The position numbers and the translations under genes are program-made. Positions 9,289-21,164 of a DNA stretch of 64,000 nucleotides are shown piece after piece. Source of the DNA: Schistosoma haematobium (Eukaryota; Platyhelminthes; Trematoda; Strigeidida; Schistosomatidae); contig NC_067195.1 of assembly GCF_000699445.3 (NCBI RefSeq), positions 57,206,465-57,270,464 of the forward strand, in the 5' to 3' direction. The notes below the pieces were generated by a model. The model did not search any database. It was not told where the DNA came from and saw nothing but the letters and a program-made list of their open reading frames with translations. Positions within the stretch are counted from its first letter, which is position 1; each line of letters begins with the position of its first letter.

Positions 9289-9651
9289 ACCAATAATTAT
9301 CATGTTAAGTCCAATGGTGTCCTTGGACTTTAAATGCACATTTCCTATTGGTCGATATCTGTTCACTTGTTGAGTATTGTACAAAATGTTGTTTTCTATT
9401 TTTATGGTACGATGTGGTATGCTTGGTTAGTATATAAATAGAGTATGTTTGAAATATAATGATTCATATCTCCGAGGCTGTGGCTTGTGTTCTGGACTCA
9501 ACTGACTGGGCTAGACAGGGGAGCGAGACCAATCGAGACTCTAGGCCGTCCGTTCGTGTTTACGTGTCACTGTAATCGATCGATATAAACGCTGCGTATC
9601 AAAACCTGCAGTCTCACCCGTTACAACAATTGGCAACCTAAAGTCATAACA
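9267..9651 (+). repeat. LTR 7
   Basis: 385 bp; TGTTGT. Confidence 0.85.
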
Positions 9652-9811
9652 ATTGGCGACGGGGTGGAGAAAAATTTTGAACCTTGTAATTGGACGAGAT
9701 TCAGGCTAGTTGTTTCGACCAATCAGAGTCCAGATTTATCATCAGCGTCCTTCAGCAACATTTGTCATTATCCCTACAGTTAATTTTCATTGCTGGTGCA
9801 GAAAAGAAAAA

Positions 9812-10792
9812 ATGACTACCTTTTCCGGTGAATTACAGCTTCTACTTGAGCAACAACAGCAGTGTTTCAAAAATAGCCAGTTAAATGTTTTAGAAAAGTT
9901 ACGCACACTGTCGGTAAATCTTCCATGTTTCGGAGATGCAACAGAAGTTGGTAATTTCATTTCTCATCTGCAGACTGAGCTGGAAGACAACTGCAGAACA
10001 TATGAAGCTGCCTATAAAAGCCTCTGTGAATCCCGGACGACCAGTGATGTAAACGAGACAGTTATTCATGATCCGCCCAGTTGTCCAGAAATGTCAAATT
10101 CAGAAACATTCCCTGTCGTGGGTTCAAATCCCACTGTTCCTGAAACGTGTACAGACAGTGATGTACCCAGCTCACAGGAAGAAGATCTCTTATTAAATGC
10201 TCATAAATTAATTACAGTACCCTCTCACAAGGAAACAGGAAACAAATCGTGCAGTATACTGAGTCTAGCTGCTCCAAACGGTCCTCATCAGTCAACAACA
10301 GGAGATTCTGATGAATCTTATTATCTAGATCCTCTTGTACCAGAAAATGTGTTAAATGCACCAAATGATGATCAGAAGTTTAATACAATTTTGATGGATG
10401 TTAATTATCCCAGTGATCAACTATCCACAAATGAGATTTTCAAGGAATTCTATGATAATGTTCCAGAAGAATCGAACGTTGATGACCTCATATCAAGCGA
10501 CGTTGGTCCACACTACTTAATCACTTTTAGTGACTTCTCTGTTCCATGTGACAATTATGTGTTAAATAAAGTCAAATTAATTCTAACTTGGGAATATGAG
10601 GACCCAACATTATTTCGTGGGGAGGATGAACCCAGAAAATTTCAAAATCCGGATATCAACTCCGGATCTTCAAAAAAAAGGGAGGTGTTGTGGATGCGGA
10701 GGAATAGACCAATAATTATCATGTTAAGTCCAATGGTGTCCTTGGACTTTAAATGCACATTTCCTATTGGTCGATATCTGTTCACTTGTTGA
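9812..10792 (+). CDS. Gag-position ORF, unit 7 (326 aa)
   Basis: Long class; Leu allele; SSKKREV at the PPT. Confidence 0.55.
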   Translation: MTTFSGELQLLLEQQQQCFKNSQLNVLEKLRTLSVNLPCFGDATEVGNFISHLQTELEDNCRTYEAAYKSLCESRTTSDVNETVIHDPPSCPEMSNSETFPVVGSNPTVPETCTDSDVPSSQEEDLLLNAHKLITVPSHKETGNKSCSILSLAAPNGPHQSTTGDSDESYYLDPLVPENVLNAPNDDQKFNTILMDVNYPSDQLSTNEIFKEFYDNVPEESNVDDLISSDVGPHYLITFSDFSVPCDNYVLNKVKLILTWEYEDPTLFRGEDEPRKFQNPDINSGSSKKREVLWMRRNRPIIIMLSPMVSLDFKCTFPIGRYLFTC

Positions 10793-11069
10793 GTATTGTA
10801 CAAAATGTTGTTTTCTATTTTTATGGTACGATGTGGTATGCTTGGTTAGTATATAAATAGAGTATGTTTGAAATATAATGATTCATATCTCCGAGGCTGT
10901 GGCTTGTGTTCTGGACTCAACTGACTGGGCTAGACAGGGAGCGAGACCAATCGAGACTCTAGGCCGTCCGTTCGTGTTTACGTGTCACTGTAATCGATCG
11001 ATATAAACGCTGCGTATCAAAACCTGCAGTCTCACCCGTTACAACAATTGGCAACCTAAAGTCATAACA
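10686..11069 (+). repeat. LTR 8
   Basis: 384 bp (gacagggagc form). Confidence 0.85.
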
Positions 11070-11229
11070 ATTGGCGACGGGGTGGAGAAAAATTTTGAAC
11101 CTTGTAATTGGACGAGATTCAGGCTAGTTGTTTCGACCAATCAGAGTCCAGATTTATCATCAGCGTCCTTCAGCAACATTTGTCATTATCCCTACAGTTA
11201 ATTTTCATTGCTGGTGCAGAAAAGAAAAA

Positions 11230-12126
11230 ATGACTACCTTTTCCGGTGAATTACAGCTTCTACTTGAGCAACAACAGCAGTGTTTCAAAAATAGCCAGTT
11301 AAATGTTTTAGAAAAGTTACGCACACTGTCGGTAAATCTTCCATGTTTCGGAGATGCAACAGAAGTTGGTAATTTCATTTCTCATCTGCAGACTGAGCTG
11401 GAAGACAACTGCAGAACATATGAAGCTGCCTATAAAAGCCTCTGTGAATCCCGGACGACCAGTGATGTAAACGAGACAGTTATTCATGATCCGCCCAGTT
11501 GTCCAGAAATGTCAAATTCAGAAACATTCCCTGTCGTGGGTTCAAATCCCACTGTTCCTGAAACGTGTACAGACAGTGATGTACCCAGCTCACAGGAAGA
11601 AGATCTCTTATTAAATGCTCATAAATTAATTACAGTACCCTCTCACAAGGAAACAGGAAACAAATCGTGCAGTATACTGAGTCTAGCTGCTCCAAACGGT
11701 CCTCATCAGTCAACAACAGGAGATTCTGATGAATCTTATTATCTAGATCCTCTTGTACCAGAAAATGTGTTAAATGCACCAAATGATGATCAGAAGTTTA
11801 ATACAATTTTGATGGATGTTAATTATCCCAGTGATCAACTATCCACAAATGAGATTTTCAAGGAATTCTATGATAATGTTCCAGAAGAATCGAACGTTGA
11901 TGACCTCATATCAAGCGACGTTGGTCCACACTACTTAATCACTTTTAGTGACTTCTCTGTTCCATGTGACAATTATGTGTTAAATAAAGTCAAATTAATT
12001 CTAACTTGGGAATATGAGGACCCAACATTATTTCGTGGGGAGGATGAACCCAGAAAATTTCAAAATCCGGATATCAACTCCGGATCTTCAAAAAAAAGGA
12101 GAGGTGTTGTGGATGCGGAGGAATAG
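11230..12126 (+). CDS. Gag-position ORF, unit 8 (298 aa)
   Basis: Leu allele; shares the GGAGAGG PPT with units 5 and 6. Confidence 0.55.
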   Translation: MTTFSGELQLLLEQQQQCFKNSQLNVLEKLRTLSVNLPCFGDATEVGNFISHLQTELEDNCRTYEAAYKSLCESRTTSDVNETVIHDPPSCPEMSNSETFPVVGSNPTVPETCTDSDVPSSQEEDLLLNAHKLITVPSHKETGNKSCSILSLAAPNGPHQSTTGDSDESYYLDPLVPENVLNAPNDDQKFNTILMDVNYPSDQLSTNEIFKEFYDNVPEESNVDDLISSDVGPHYLITFSDFSVPCDNYVLNKVKLILTWEYEDPTLFRGEDEPRKFQNPDINSGSSKKRRGVVDAEE

Positions 12127-12489
12127 ACCAATAATTATCATGTTAAGTCCAATGGTGTCCTTGGACTTTAAATGCACATTTCCTATTGGTCGATATCTGT
12201 TCACTTGTTGAGTATTGTACAAAATGTTGTTTTCTATTTTTATGGTACGATGTGGTATGCTTGGTTAGTATATAAATAGAGTATGTTTGAAATATAATGA
12301 TTCATATCTCCGAGGCTGTGGCTTGTGTTCTGGACTCAACTGACTGGGCTAGACAGGGGAGCGAGACCAATCGAGACTCTAGGCCGTCCGTTCGTGTTTA
12401 CGTGTCACTGTAATCGATCGATATAAACGCTGCGTATCAAAACCTGCAGTCTCACCCGTTACAACAATTGGCAACCTAAAGTCATAACA
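12105..12489 (+). repeat. LTR 9
   Basis: 385 bp; TGTTGT. Confidence 0.85.
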
Positions 12490-12649
12490 ATTGGCGACGG
12501 GGTGGAGAAAAATTTTGAACCTTGTAATTGGACGAGATTCAGGCTAGTTGTTTCGACCAATCAGAGTCCAGATTTATCATCAGCGTCCTTCAGCAACATT
12601 TGTCATTATCCCTACAGTTAATTTTCATTGCTGGTGCAGAAAAGAAAAA

Positions 12650-13630
12650 ATGACTACCTTTTCCGGTGAATTACAGCTTCTACTTGAGCAACAACAGCAG
12701 TGTTTCAAAAATAGCCAGTTAAATGTTTTAGAAAAGTTACGCACACTGTCGGTAAATCTTCCATGTTTCGGAGATGCAACAGAAGTTGGTAATTTCATTT
12801 CTCATCTGCAGACTGAGCTGGAAGACAACTGCAGAACATATGAAGCTGCCTATAAAAGCCTCTGTGAATCCCGGACGACCAGTGATGTAAACGAGACAGT
12901 TATTCATGATCCGCCCAGTTGTCCAGAAATGTCAAATTCAGAAACATTCCCTGTCGTGGGTTCAAATCCCACTGTTCCTGAAACGTGTACAGACAGTGAT
13001 GTACCCAGCTCACAGGAAGAAGATCACTTATTAAATGCTCATAAATTAATTACAGTACCCTCTCACAAGGAAACAGGAAACAAATCGTGCAGTATACTGA
13101 GTCTAGCTGCTCCAAACGGTCCTCATCAGTCAACAACAGGAGATTCTGATGAATCTTATTATCTAGATCCTCTTGTACCAGAAAATGTGTTAAATGCACC
13201 AAATGATGATCAGAAGTTTAATACAATTTTGATGGATGTTAATTATCCCAGTGATCAACTATCCACAAATGAGATTTTCAAGGAATTCTATGATAATGTT
13301 CCAGAAGAATCGAACGTTGATGACCTCATATCAAGCGACGTTGGTCCACACTACTTAATCACTTTTAGTGACTTCTCTGTTCCATGTGACAATTATGTGT
13401 TAAATAAAGTCAAATTAATTCTAACTTGGGAATATGAGGACCCAACATTATTTCGTGGGGAGGATGAACCCAGAAAATTTCAAAATCCGGATATCAACTC
13501 CGGATCTTCAAAAAAAAGGGAGGTGTTGTGGATGCGGAGGAATAGACCAATAATTATCATGTTAAGTCCAATGGTGTCCTTGGACTTTAAATGCACATTT
13601 CCTATTGGTCGATATCTGTTCACTTGTTGA
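12650..13630 (+). CDS. Gag-position ORF, unit 9 (326 aa)
   Basis: Long class; His allele, first of four consecutive His units (9-12). Confidence 0.55.
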   Translation: MTTFSGELQLLLEQQQQCFKNSQLNVLEKLRTLSVNLPCFGDATEVGNFISHLQTELEDNCRTYEAAYKSLCESRTTSDVNETVIHDPPSCPEMSNSETFPVVGSNPTVPETCTDSDVPSSQEEDHLLNAHKLITVPSHKETGNKSCSILSLAAPNGPHQSTTGDSDESYYLDPLVPENVLNAPNDDQKFNTILMDVNYPSDQLSTNEIFKEFYDNVPEESNVDDLISSDVGPHYLITFSDFSVPCDNYVLNKVKLILTWEYEDPTLFRGEDEPRKFQNPDINSGSSKKREVLWMRRNRPIIIMLSPMVSLDFKCTFPIGRYLFTC

Positions 13631-13907
13631 GTATTGTACAAAATGTTGTTTTCTATTTTTATGGTACGATGTGGTATGCTTGGTTAGTATATAAATAGAG
13701 TATGTTTGAAATATAATGATTCATATCTCCGAGGCTGTGGCTTGTGTTCTGGACTCAACTGACTGGGCTAGACAGGGAGCGAGACCAATCGAGACTCTAG
13801 GCCGTCCGTTCGTGTTTACGTGTCACTGTAATCGATCGATATAAACGCTGCGTATCAAAACCTGCAGTCTCACCCGTTACAACAATTGGCAACCTAAAGT
13901 CATAACA
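13524..13907 (+). repeat. LTR 10
   Basis: 384 bp. Confidence 0.85.
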
Positions 13908-14067
13908 ATTGGCGACGGGGTGGAGAAAAATTTTGAACCTTGTAATTGGACGAGATTCAGGCTAGTTGTTTCGACCAATCAGAGTCCAGATTTATCATCA
14001 GCGTCCTTCAGCAACATTTGTCATTATCCCTACAGTTAATTTTCATTGCTGGTGCAGAAAAGAAAAA

Positions 14068-15048
14068 ATGACTACCTTTTCCGGTGAATTACAGCTTCTA
14101 CTTGAGCAACAACAGCAGTGTTTCAAAAATAGCCAGTTAAATGTTTTAGAAAAGTTACGCACACTGTCGGTAAATCTTCCATGTTTCGGAGATGCAACAG
14201 AAGTTGGTAATTTCATTTCTCATCTGCAGACTGAGCTGGAAGACAACTGCAGAACATATGAAGCTGCCTATAAAAGCCTCTGTGAATCCCGGACGACCAG
14301 TGATGTAAACGAGACAGTTATTCATGATCCGCCCAGTTGTCCAGAAATGTCAAATTCAGAAACATTCCCTGTCGTGGGTTCAAATCCCACTGTTCCTGAA
14401 ACGTGTACAGACAGTGATGTACCCAGCTCACAGGAAGAAGATCACTTATTAAATGCTCATAAATTAATTACAGTACCCTCTCACAAGGAAACAGGAAACA
14501 AATCGTGCAGTATACTGAGTCTAGCTGCTCCAAACGGTCCTCATCAGTCAACAACAGGAGATTCTGATGAATCTTATTATCTAGATCCTCTTGTACCAGA
14601 AAATGTGTTAAATGCACCAAATGATGATCAGAAGTTTAATACAATTTTGATGGATGTTAATTATCCCAGTGATCAACTATCCACAAATGAGATTTTCAAG
14701 GAATTCTATGATAATGTTCCAGAAGAATCGAACGTTGATGACCTCATATCAAGCGACGTTGGTCCACACTACTTAATCACTTTTAGTGACTTCTCTGTTC
14801 CATGTGACAATTATGTGTTAAATAAAGTCAAATTAATTCTAACTTGGGAATATGAGGACCCAACATTATTTCGTGGGGAGGATGAACCCAGAAAATTTCA
14901 AAATCCGGATATCAACTCCGGATCTTCAAAAAAAGGGGAGGTGTTGTGGATGCGGAGGAATAGACCAATAATTATCATGTTAAGTCCAATGGTGTCCTTG
15001 GACTTTAAATGCACATTTCCTATTGGTCGATATCTGTTCACTTGTTGA
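14068..15048 (+). CDS. Gag-position ORF, unit 10 (326 aa)
   Basis: Long class; His allele; SSKKGEV at the PPT. Confidence 0.55.
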   Translation: MTTFSGELQLLLEQQQQCFKNSQLNVLEKLRTLSVNLPCFGDATEVGNFISHLQTELEDNCRTYEAAYKSLCESRTTSDVNETVIHDPPSCPEMSNSETFPVVGSNPTVPETCTDSDVPSSQEEDHLLNAHKLITVPSHKETGNKSCSILSLAAPNGPHQSTTGDSDESYYLDPLVPENVLNAPNDDQKFNTILMDVNYPSDQLSTNEIFKEFYDNVPEESNVDDLISSDVGPHYLITFSDFSVPCDNYVLNKVKLILTWEYEDPTLFRGEDEPRKFQNPDINSGSSKKGEVLWMRRNRPIIIMLSPMVSLDFKCTFPIGRYLFTC

Positions 15049-15326
15049 GTATTGTACAAAATGTTGTTTTCTATTTTTATGGTACGATGTGGTATGCTTG
15101 GTTAGTATATAAATAGAGTATGTTTGAAATATAATGATTCATATCTCCGAGGCTGTGGCTTGTGTTCTGGACTCAACTGACTGGGCTAGACAGGGGAGCG
15201 AGACCAATCGAGACTCTAGGCCGTCCGTTCGTGTTTACGTGTCACTGTAATCGATCGATATAAACGCTGCGTATCAAAACCTGCAGTCTCACCCGTTACA
15301 ACAATTGGCAACCTAAAGTCATAACA
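14942..15326 (+). repeat. LTR 11
   Basis: 385 bp; TGTTGT. Confidence 0.85.
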
Positions 15327-15486
15327 ATTGGCGACGGGGTGGAGAAAAATTTTGAACCTTGTAATTGGACGAGATTCAGGCTAGTTGTTTCGACCAATCA
15401 GAGTCCAGATTTATCATCAGCGTCCTTCAGCAACATTTGTCATTATCCCTACAGTTAATTTTCATTGCTGGTGCAGAAAAGAAAAA

Positions 15487-16389
15487 ATGACTACCTTTTC
15501 CGGTGAATTACAGCTTCTACTTGAGCAACAACAGCAGTGTTTCAAAAATAGCCAGTTAAATGTTTTAGAAAAGTTACGCACACTGTCGGTAAATCTTCCA
15601 TGTTTCGGAGATGCAACAGAAGTTGGTAATTTCATTTCTCATCTGCAGACTGAGCTGGAAGACAACTGCAGAACATATGAAGCTGCCTATAAAAGCCTCT
15701 GTGAATCCCGGACGACCAGTGATGTAAACGAGACAGTTATTCATGATCCGCCCAGTTGTCCAGAAATGTCAAATTCAGAAACATTCCCTGTCGTGGGTTC
15801 AAATCCCACTGTTCCTGAAACGTGTACAGACAGTGATGTACCCAGCTCACAGGAAGAAGATCACTTATTAAATGCTCATAAATTAATTACAGTACCCTCT
15901 CACAAGGAAACAGGAAACAAATCGTGCAGTATACTGAGTCTAGCTGCTCCAAACGGTCCTCATCAGTCAACAACAGGAGATTCTGATGAATCTTATTATC
16001 TAGATCCTCTTGTACCAGAAAATGTGTTAAATGCACCAAATGATGATCAGAAGTTTAATACAATTTTGATGGATGTTAATTATCCCAGTGATCAACTATC
16101 CACAAATGAGATTTTCAAGGAATTCTATGATAATGTTCCAGAAGAATCGAACGTTGATGACCTCATATCAAGCGACGTTGGTCCACACTACTTAATCACT
16201 TTTAGTGACTTCTCTGTTCCATGTGACAATTATGTGTTAAATAAAGTCAAATTAATTCTAACTTGGGAATATGAGGACCCAACATTATTTCGTGGGGAGG
16301 ATGAACCCAGAAAATTTCAAAATCCGGATATCAACTCCGGATCTTCAAAAAAAGGGAGGTGTTGTGGATGCGGAGGAATAGACCAATAA
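15487..16389 (+). CDS. Gag-position ORF, unit 11 (300 aa)
   Basis: A third reading of the PPT gives the Cys-rich tail GRCCGCGGIDQ. Shared only with unit 16. His allele. Confidence 0.5.
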   Translation: MTTFSGELQLLLEQQQQCFKNSQLNVLEKLRTLSVNLPCFGDATEVGNFISHLQTELEDNCRTYEAAYKSLCESRTTSDVNETVIHDPPSCPEMSNSETFPVVGSNPTVPETCTDSDVPSSQEEDHLLNAHKLITVPSHKETGNKSCSILSLAAPNGPHQSTTGDSDESYYLDPLVPENVLNAPNDDQKFNTILMDVNYPSDQLSTNEIFKEFYDNVPEESNVDDLISSDVGPHYLITFSDFSVPCDNYVLNKVKLILTWEYEDPTLFRGEDEPRKFQNPDINSGSSKKGRCCGCGGIDQ

Positions 16390-16743
16390 TTATCATGTTA
16401 AGTCCAATGGTGTCCTTGGACTTTAAATGCACATTTCCTATTGGTCGATATCTGTTCACTTGTTGAGTATTGTACAAAATGTTGTTTTCTATTTTTATGG
16501 TACGATGTGGTATGCTTGGTTAGTATATAAATAGAGTATGTTTGAAATATAATGATTCATATCTCCGAGGCTGTGGCTTGTGTTCTGGACTCAACTGACT
16601 GGGCTAGACAGGGAGCGAGACCAATCGAGACTCTAGGCCGTCCGTTCGTGTTTACGTGTCACTGTAATCGATCGATATAAACGCTGCGTATCAAAACCTG
16701 CAGTCTCACCCGTTACAACAATTGGCAACCTAAAGTCATAACA
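16360..16743 (+). repeat. LTR 12
   Basis: 384 bp. Confidence 0.85.
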
Positions 16744-16903
16744 ATTGGCGACGGGGTGGAGAAAAATTTTGAACCTTGTAATTGGACGAGATTCAGGCTA
16801 GTTGTTTCGACCAATCAGAGTCCAGATTTATCATCAGCGTCCTTCAGCAACATTTGTCATTATCCCTACAGTTAATTTTCATTGCTGGTGCAGAAAAGAA
16901 AAA

Positions 16904-17722
16904 ATGACTACCTTTTCCGGTGAATTACAGCTTCTACTTGAGCAACAACAGCAGTGTTTCAAAAATAGCCAGTTAAATGTTTTAGAAAAGTTACGCACAC
17001 TGTCGGTAAATCTTCCATGTTTCGGAGATGCAACAGAAGTTGGTAATTTCATTTCTCATCTGCAGACTGAGCTGGAAGACAACTGCAGAACATATGAAGC
17101 TGCCTATAAAAGCCTCTGTGAATCCCGGACGACCAGTGATGTAAACGAGACAGTTATTCATGATCCGCCCAGTTGTCCAGAAATGTCAAATTCAGAAACA
17201 TTCCCTGTCGTGGGTTCAAATCCCACTGTTCCTGAAACGTGTACAGACAGTGATGTACCCAGCTCACAGGAAGAAGATCACTTATTAAATGCTCATAAAT
17301 TAATTACAGTACCCTCTCACAAGGAAACAGGAAACAAATCGTGCAGTATACTGAGTCTAGCTGCTCCAAACGGTCCTCATCAGTCAACAACAGGAGATTC
17401 TGATGAATCTTATTATCTAGATCCTCTTGTACCAGAAAATGTGTTAAATGCACCAAATGATGATCAGAAGTTTAATACAATTTTGATGGATGTTAATTAT
17501 CCCAGTGATCAACTATCCACAAATGAGATTTTCAAGGAATTCTATGATAATGTTCCAGAAGAATCGAACGTTGATGACCTCATATCAAGCGACGTTGGTC
17601 CACACTACTTAATCACTTTTAGTGACTTCTCTGTTCCATGTGACAATTATGTGTTAAATAAAGTCAAATTAATTCTAACTTGGGAATATGAGGACCCAAC
17701 ATTATTTCGTGGGGGAGGATGA
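16904..17722 (+). CDS. Gag-position ORF, unit 12 (272 aa)
   Basis: Five-G frameshift class; His allele; has the G-interrupted A-run in its PPT. Confidence 0.5.
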   Translation: MTTFSGELQLLLEQQQQCFKNSQLNVLEKLRTLSVNLPCFGDATEVGNFISHLQTELEDNCRTYEAAYKSLCESRTTSDVNETVIHDPPSCPEMSNSETFPVVGSNPTVPETCTDSDVPSSQEEDHLLNAHKLITVPSHKETGNKSCSILSLAAPNGPHQSTTGDSDESYYLDPLVPENVLNAPNDDQKFNTILMDVNYPSDQLSTNEIFKEFYDNVPEESNVDDLISSDVGPHYLITFSDFSVPCDNYVLNKVKLILTWEYEDPTLFRGGG

Positions 17723-17779
17723 ACCCAGAAAATTTCAAAATCCGGATATCAACTCCGGATCTTCAAGAAAAAGGGGAGG

Positions 17780-18164
17780 TGTTGTGGATGCGGAGGAATA
17801 GACCAATAATTATCATGTTAAGTCCAATGGTGTCCTTGGACTTTAAATGCACATTTCCTATTGGTCGATATCTGTTCACTTGTTGAGTATTGTACAAAAT
17901 GTTGTTTTCTATTTTTATGGTACGATGTGGTATGCTTGGTTAGTATATAAATAGAGTATGTTTGAAATATAATGATTCATATCTCCGAGGCTGTGGCTTG
18001 TGTTCTGGACTCAACTGACTGGGCTAGACAGGGGAGCGAGACCAATCGAGACTCTAGGCCGTCCGTTCGTGTTTACGTGTCACTGTAATCGATCGATATA
18101 AACGCTGCGTATCAAAACCTGCAGTCTCACCCGTTACAACAATTGGCAACCTAAAGTCATAACA
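17780..18164 (+). repeat. LTR 13
   Basis: 385 bp; TGTTGT. Confidence 0.85.
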
Positions 18165-18324
18165 ATTGGCGACGGGGTGGAGAAAAATTTTGAACCTTGT
18201 AATTGGACGAGATTCAGGCTAGTTGTTTCGACCAATCAGAGTCCAGATTTATCATCAGCGTCCTTCAGCAACATTTGTCATTATCCCTACAGTTAATTTT
18301 CATTGCTGGTGCAGAAAAGAAAAA

Positions 18325-19143
18325 ATGACTACCTTTTCCGGTGAATTACAGCTTCTACTTGAGCAACAACAGCAGTGTTTCAAAAATAGCCAGTTAAATG
18401 TTTTAGAAAAGTTACGCACACTGTCGGTAAATCTTCCATGTTTCGGAGATGCAACAGAAGTTGGTAATTTCATTTCTCATCTGCAGACTGAGCTGGAAGA
18501 CAACTGCAGAACATATGAAGCTGCCTATAAAAGCCTCTGTGAATCCCGGACGACCAGTGATGTAAACGAGACAGTTATTCATGATCCGCCCAGTTGTCCA
18601 GAAATGTCAAATTCAGAAACATTCCCTGTCGTGGGTTCAAATCCCACTGTTCCTGAAACGTGTACAGACAGTGATGTACCCAGCTCACAGGAAGAAGATC
18701 TCTTATTAAATGCTCATAAATTAATTACAGTACCCTCTCACAAGGAAACAGGAAACAAATCGTGCAGTATACTGAGTCTAGCTGCTCCAAACGGTCCTCA
18801 TCAGTCAACAACAGGAGATTCTGATGAATCTTATTATCTAGATCCTCTTGTACCAGAAAATGTGTTAAATGCACCAAATGATGATCAGAAGTTTAATACA
18901 ATTTTGATGGATGTTAATTATCCCAGTGATCAACTATCCACAAATGAGATTTTCAAGGAATTCTATGATAATGTTCCAGAAGAATCGAACGTTGATGACC
19001 TCATATCAAGCGACGTTGGTCCACACTACTTAATCACTTTTAGTGACTTCTCTGTTCCATGTGACAATTATGTGTTAAATAAAGTCAAATTAATTCTAAC
19101 TTGGGAATATGAGGACCCAACATTATTTCGTGGGGGAGGATGA
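18325..19143 (+). CDS. Gag-position ORF, unit 13 (272 aa)
   Basis: Five-G class; Leu allele; shares the interrupted PPT with unit 12, suggesting recent local duplication. Confidence 0.5.
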   Translation: MTTFSGELQLLLEQQQQCFKNSQLNVLEKLRTLSVNLPCFGDATEVGNFISHLQTELEDNCRTYEAAYKSLCESRTTSDVNETVIHDPPSCPEMSNSETFPVVGSNPTVPETCTDSDVPSSQEEDLLLNAHKLITVPSHKETGNKSCSILSLAAPNGPHQSTTGDSDESYYLDPLVPENVLNAPNDDQKFNTILMDVNYPSDQLSTNEIFKEFYDNVPEESNVDDLISSDVGPHYLITFSDFSVPCDNYVLNKVKLILTWEYEDPTLFRGGG

Positions 19144-19200
19144 ACCCAGAAAATTTCAAAATCCGGATATCAACTCCGGATCTTCAAGAAAAAGGGGAGG

Positions 19201-19585
19201 TGTTATGGATGCGGAGGAATAGACCAATAATTATCATGTTAAGTCCAATGGTGTCCTTGGACTTTAAATGCACATTTCCTATTGGTCGATATCTGTTCAC
19301 TTGTTGAGTATTGTACAAAATGTTGTTTTCTATTTTTATGGTACGATGTGGTATGCTTGGTTAGTATATAAATAGAGTATGTTTGAAATATAATGATTCA
19401 TATCTCCGAGGCTGTGGCTTGTGTTCTGGACTCAACTGACTGGGCTAGACAGGGGAGCGAGACCAATCGAGACTCTAGGCCGTCCGTTCGTGTTTACGTG
19501 TCACTGTAATCGATCGATATAAACGCTGCGTATCAAAACCTGCAGTCTCACCCGTTACAACAATTGGCAACCTAAAGTCATAACA
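19201..19585 (+). repeat. LTR 14
   Basis: 385 bp; TGTTAT. Confidence 0.85.
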
Positions 19586-19745
19586 ATTGGCGACGGGGTG
19601 GAGAAAAATTTTGAACCTTGTAATTGGACGAGATTCAGGCTAGTTGTTTCGACCAATCAGAGTCCAGATTTATCATCAGCGTCCTTCAGCAACATTTGTC
19701 ATTATCCCTACAGTTAATTTTCATTGCTGGTGCAGAAAAGAAAAA

Positions 19746-20726
19746 ATGACTACCTTTTCCGGTGAATTACAGCTTCTACTTGAGCAACAACAGCAGTGTT
19801 TCAAAAATAGCCAGTTAAATGTTTTAGAAAAGTTACGCACACTGTCGGTAAATCTTCCATGTTTCGGAGATGCAACAGAAGTTGGTAATTTCATTTCTCA
19901 TCTGCAGACTGAGCTGGAAGACAACTGCAGAACATATGAAGCTGCCTATAAAAGCCTCTGTGAATCCCGGACGACCAGTGATGTAAACGAGACAGTTATT
20001 CATGATCCGCCCAGTTGTCCAGAAATGTCAAATTCAGAAACATTCCCTGTCGTGGGTTCAAATCCCACTGTTCCTGAAACGTGTACAGACAGTGATGTAC
20101 CCAGCTCACAGGAAGAAGATCTCTTATTAAATGCTCATAAATTAATTACAGTACCCTCTCACAAGGAAACAGGAAACAAATCGTGCAGTATACTGAGTCT
20201 AGCTGCTCCAAACGGTCCTCATCAGTCAACAACAGGAGATTCTGATGAATCTTATTATCTAGATCCTCTTGTACCAGAAAATGTGTTAAATGCACCAAAT
20301 GATGATCAGAAGTTTAATACAATTTTGATGGATGTTAATTATCCCAGTGATCAACTATCCACAAATGAGATTTTCAAGGAATTCTATGATAATGTTCCAG
20401 AAGAATCGAACGTTGATGACCTCATATCAAGCGACGTTGGTCCACACTACTTAATCACTTTTAGTGACTTCTCTGTTCCATGTGACAATTATGTGTTAAA
20501 TAAAGTCAAATTAATTCTAACTTGGGAATATGAGGACCCAACATTATTTCGTGGGGAGGATGAACCCAGAAAATTTCAAAATCCGGATATCAACTCCGGA
20601 TCTTCAAAAAAAGGGGAGGTGTTGTGGATGCGGAGGAATAGACCAATAATTATCATGTTAAGTCCAATGGTGTCCTTGGACTTTAAATGCACATTTCCTA
20701 TTGGTCGATATCTGTTCACTTGTTGA
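19746..20726 (+). CDS. Gag-position ORF, unit 14 (326 aa)
   Basis: Long class; Leu allele. Confidence 0.55.
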   Translation: MTTFSGELQLLLEQQQQCFKNSQLNVLEKLRTLSVNLPCFGDATEVGNFISHLQTELEDNCRTYEAAYKSLCESRTTSDVNETVIHDPPSCPEMSNSETFPVVGSNPTVPETCTDSDVPSSQEEDLLLNAHKLITVPSHKETGNKSCSILSLAAPNGPHQSTTGDSDESYYLDPLVPENVLNAPNDDQKFNTILMDVNYPSDQLSTNEIFKEFYDNVPEESNVDDLISSDVGPHYLITFSDFSVPCDNYVLNKVKLILTWEYEDPTLFRGEDEPRKFQNPDINSGSSKKGEVLWMRRNRPIIIMLSPMVSLDFKCTFPIGRYLFTC

Positions 20727-21004
20727 GTATTGTACAAAATGTTGTTTTCTATTTTTATGGTACGATGTGGTATGCTTGGTTAGTATATAAATAGAGTATG
20801 TTTGAAATATAATGATTCATATCTCCGAGGCTGTGGCTTGTGTTCTGGACTCAACTGACTGGGCTAGACAGGGGAGCGAGACCAATCGAGACTCTAGGCC
20901 GTCCGTTCGTGTTTACGTGTCACTGTAATCGATCGATATAAACGCTGCGTATCAAAACCTGCAGTCTCACCCGTTACAACAATTGGCAACCTAAAGTCAT
21001 AACA
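20620..21004 (+). repeat. LTR 15
   Basis: 385 bp; TGTTGT. Confidence 0.85.
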
Positions 21005-21164
21005 ATTGGCGACGGGGTGGAGAAAAATTTTGAACCTTGTAATTGGACGAGATTCAGGCTAGTTGTTTCGACCAATCAGAGTCCAGATTTATCATCAGCG
21101 TCCTTCAGCAACATTTGTCATTATCCCTACAGTTAATTTTCATTGCTGGTGCAGAAAAGAAAAA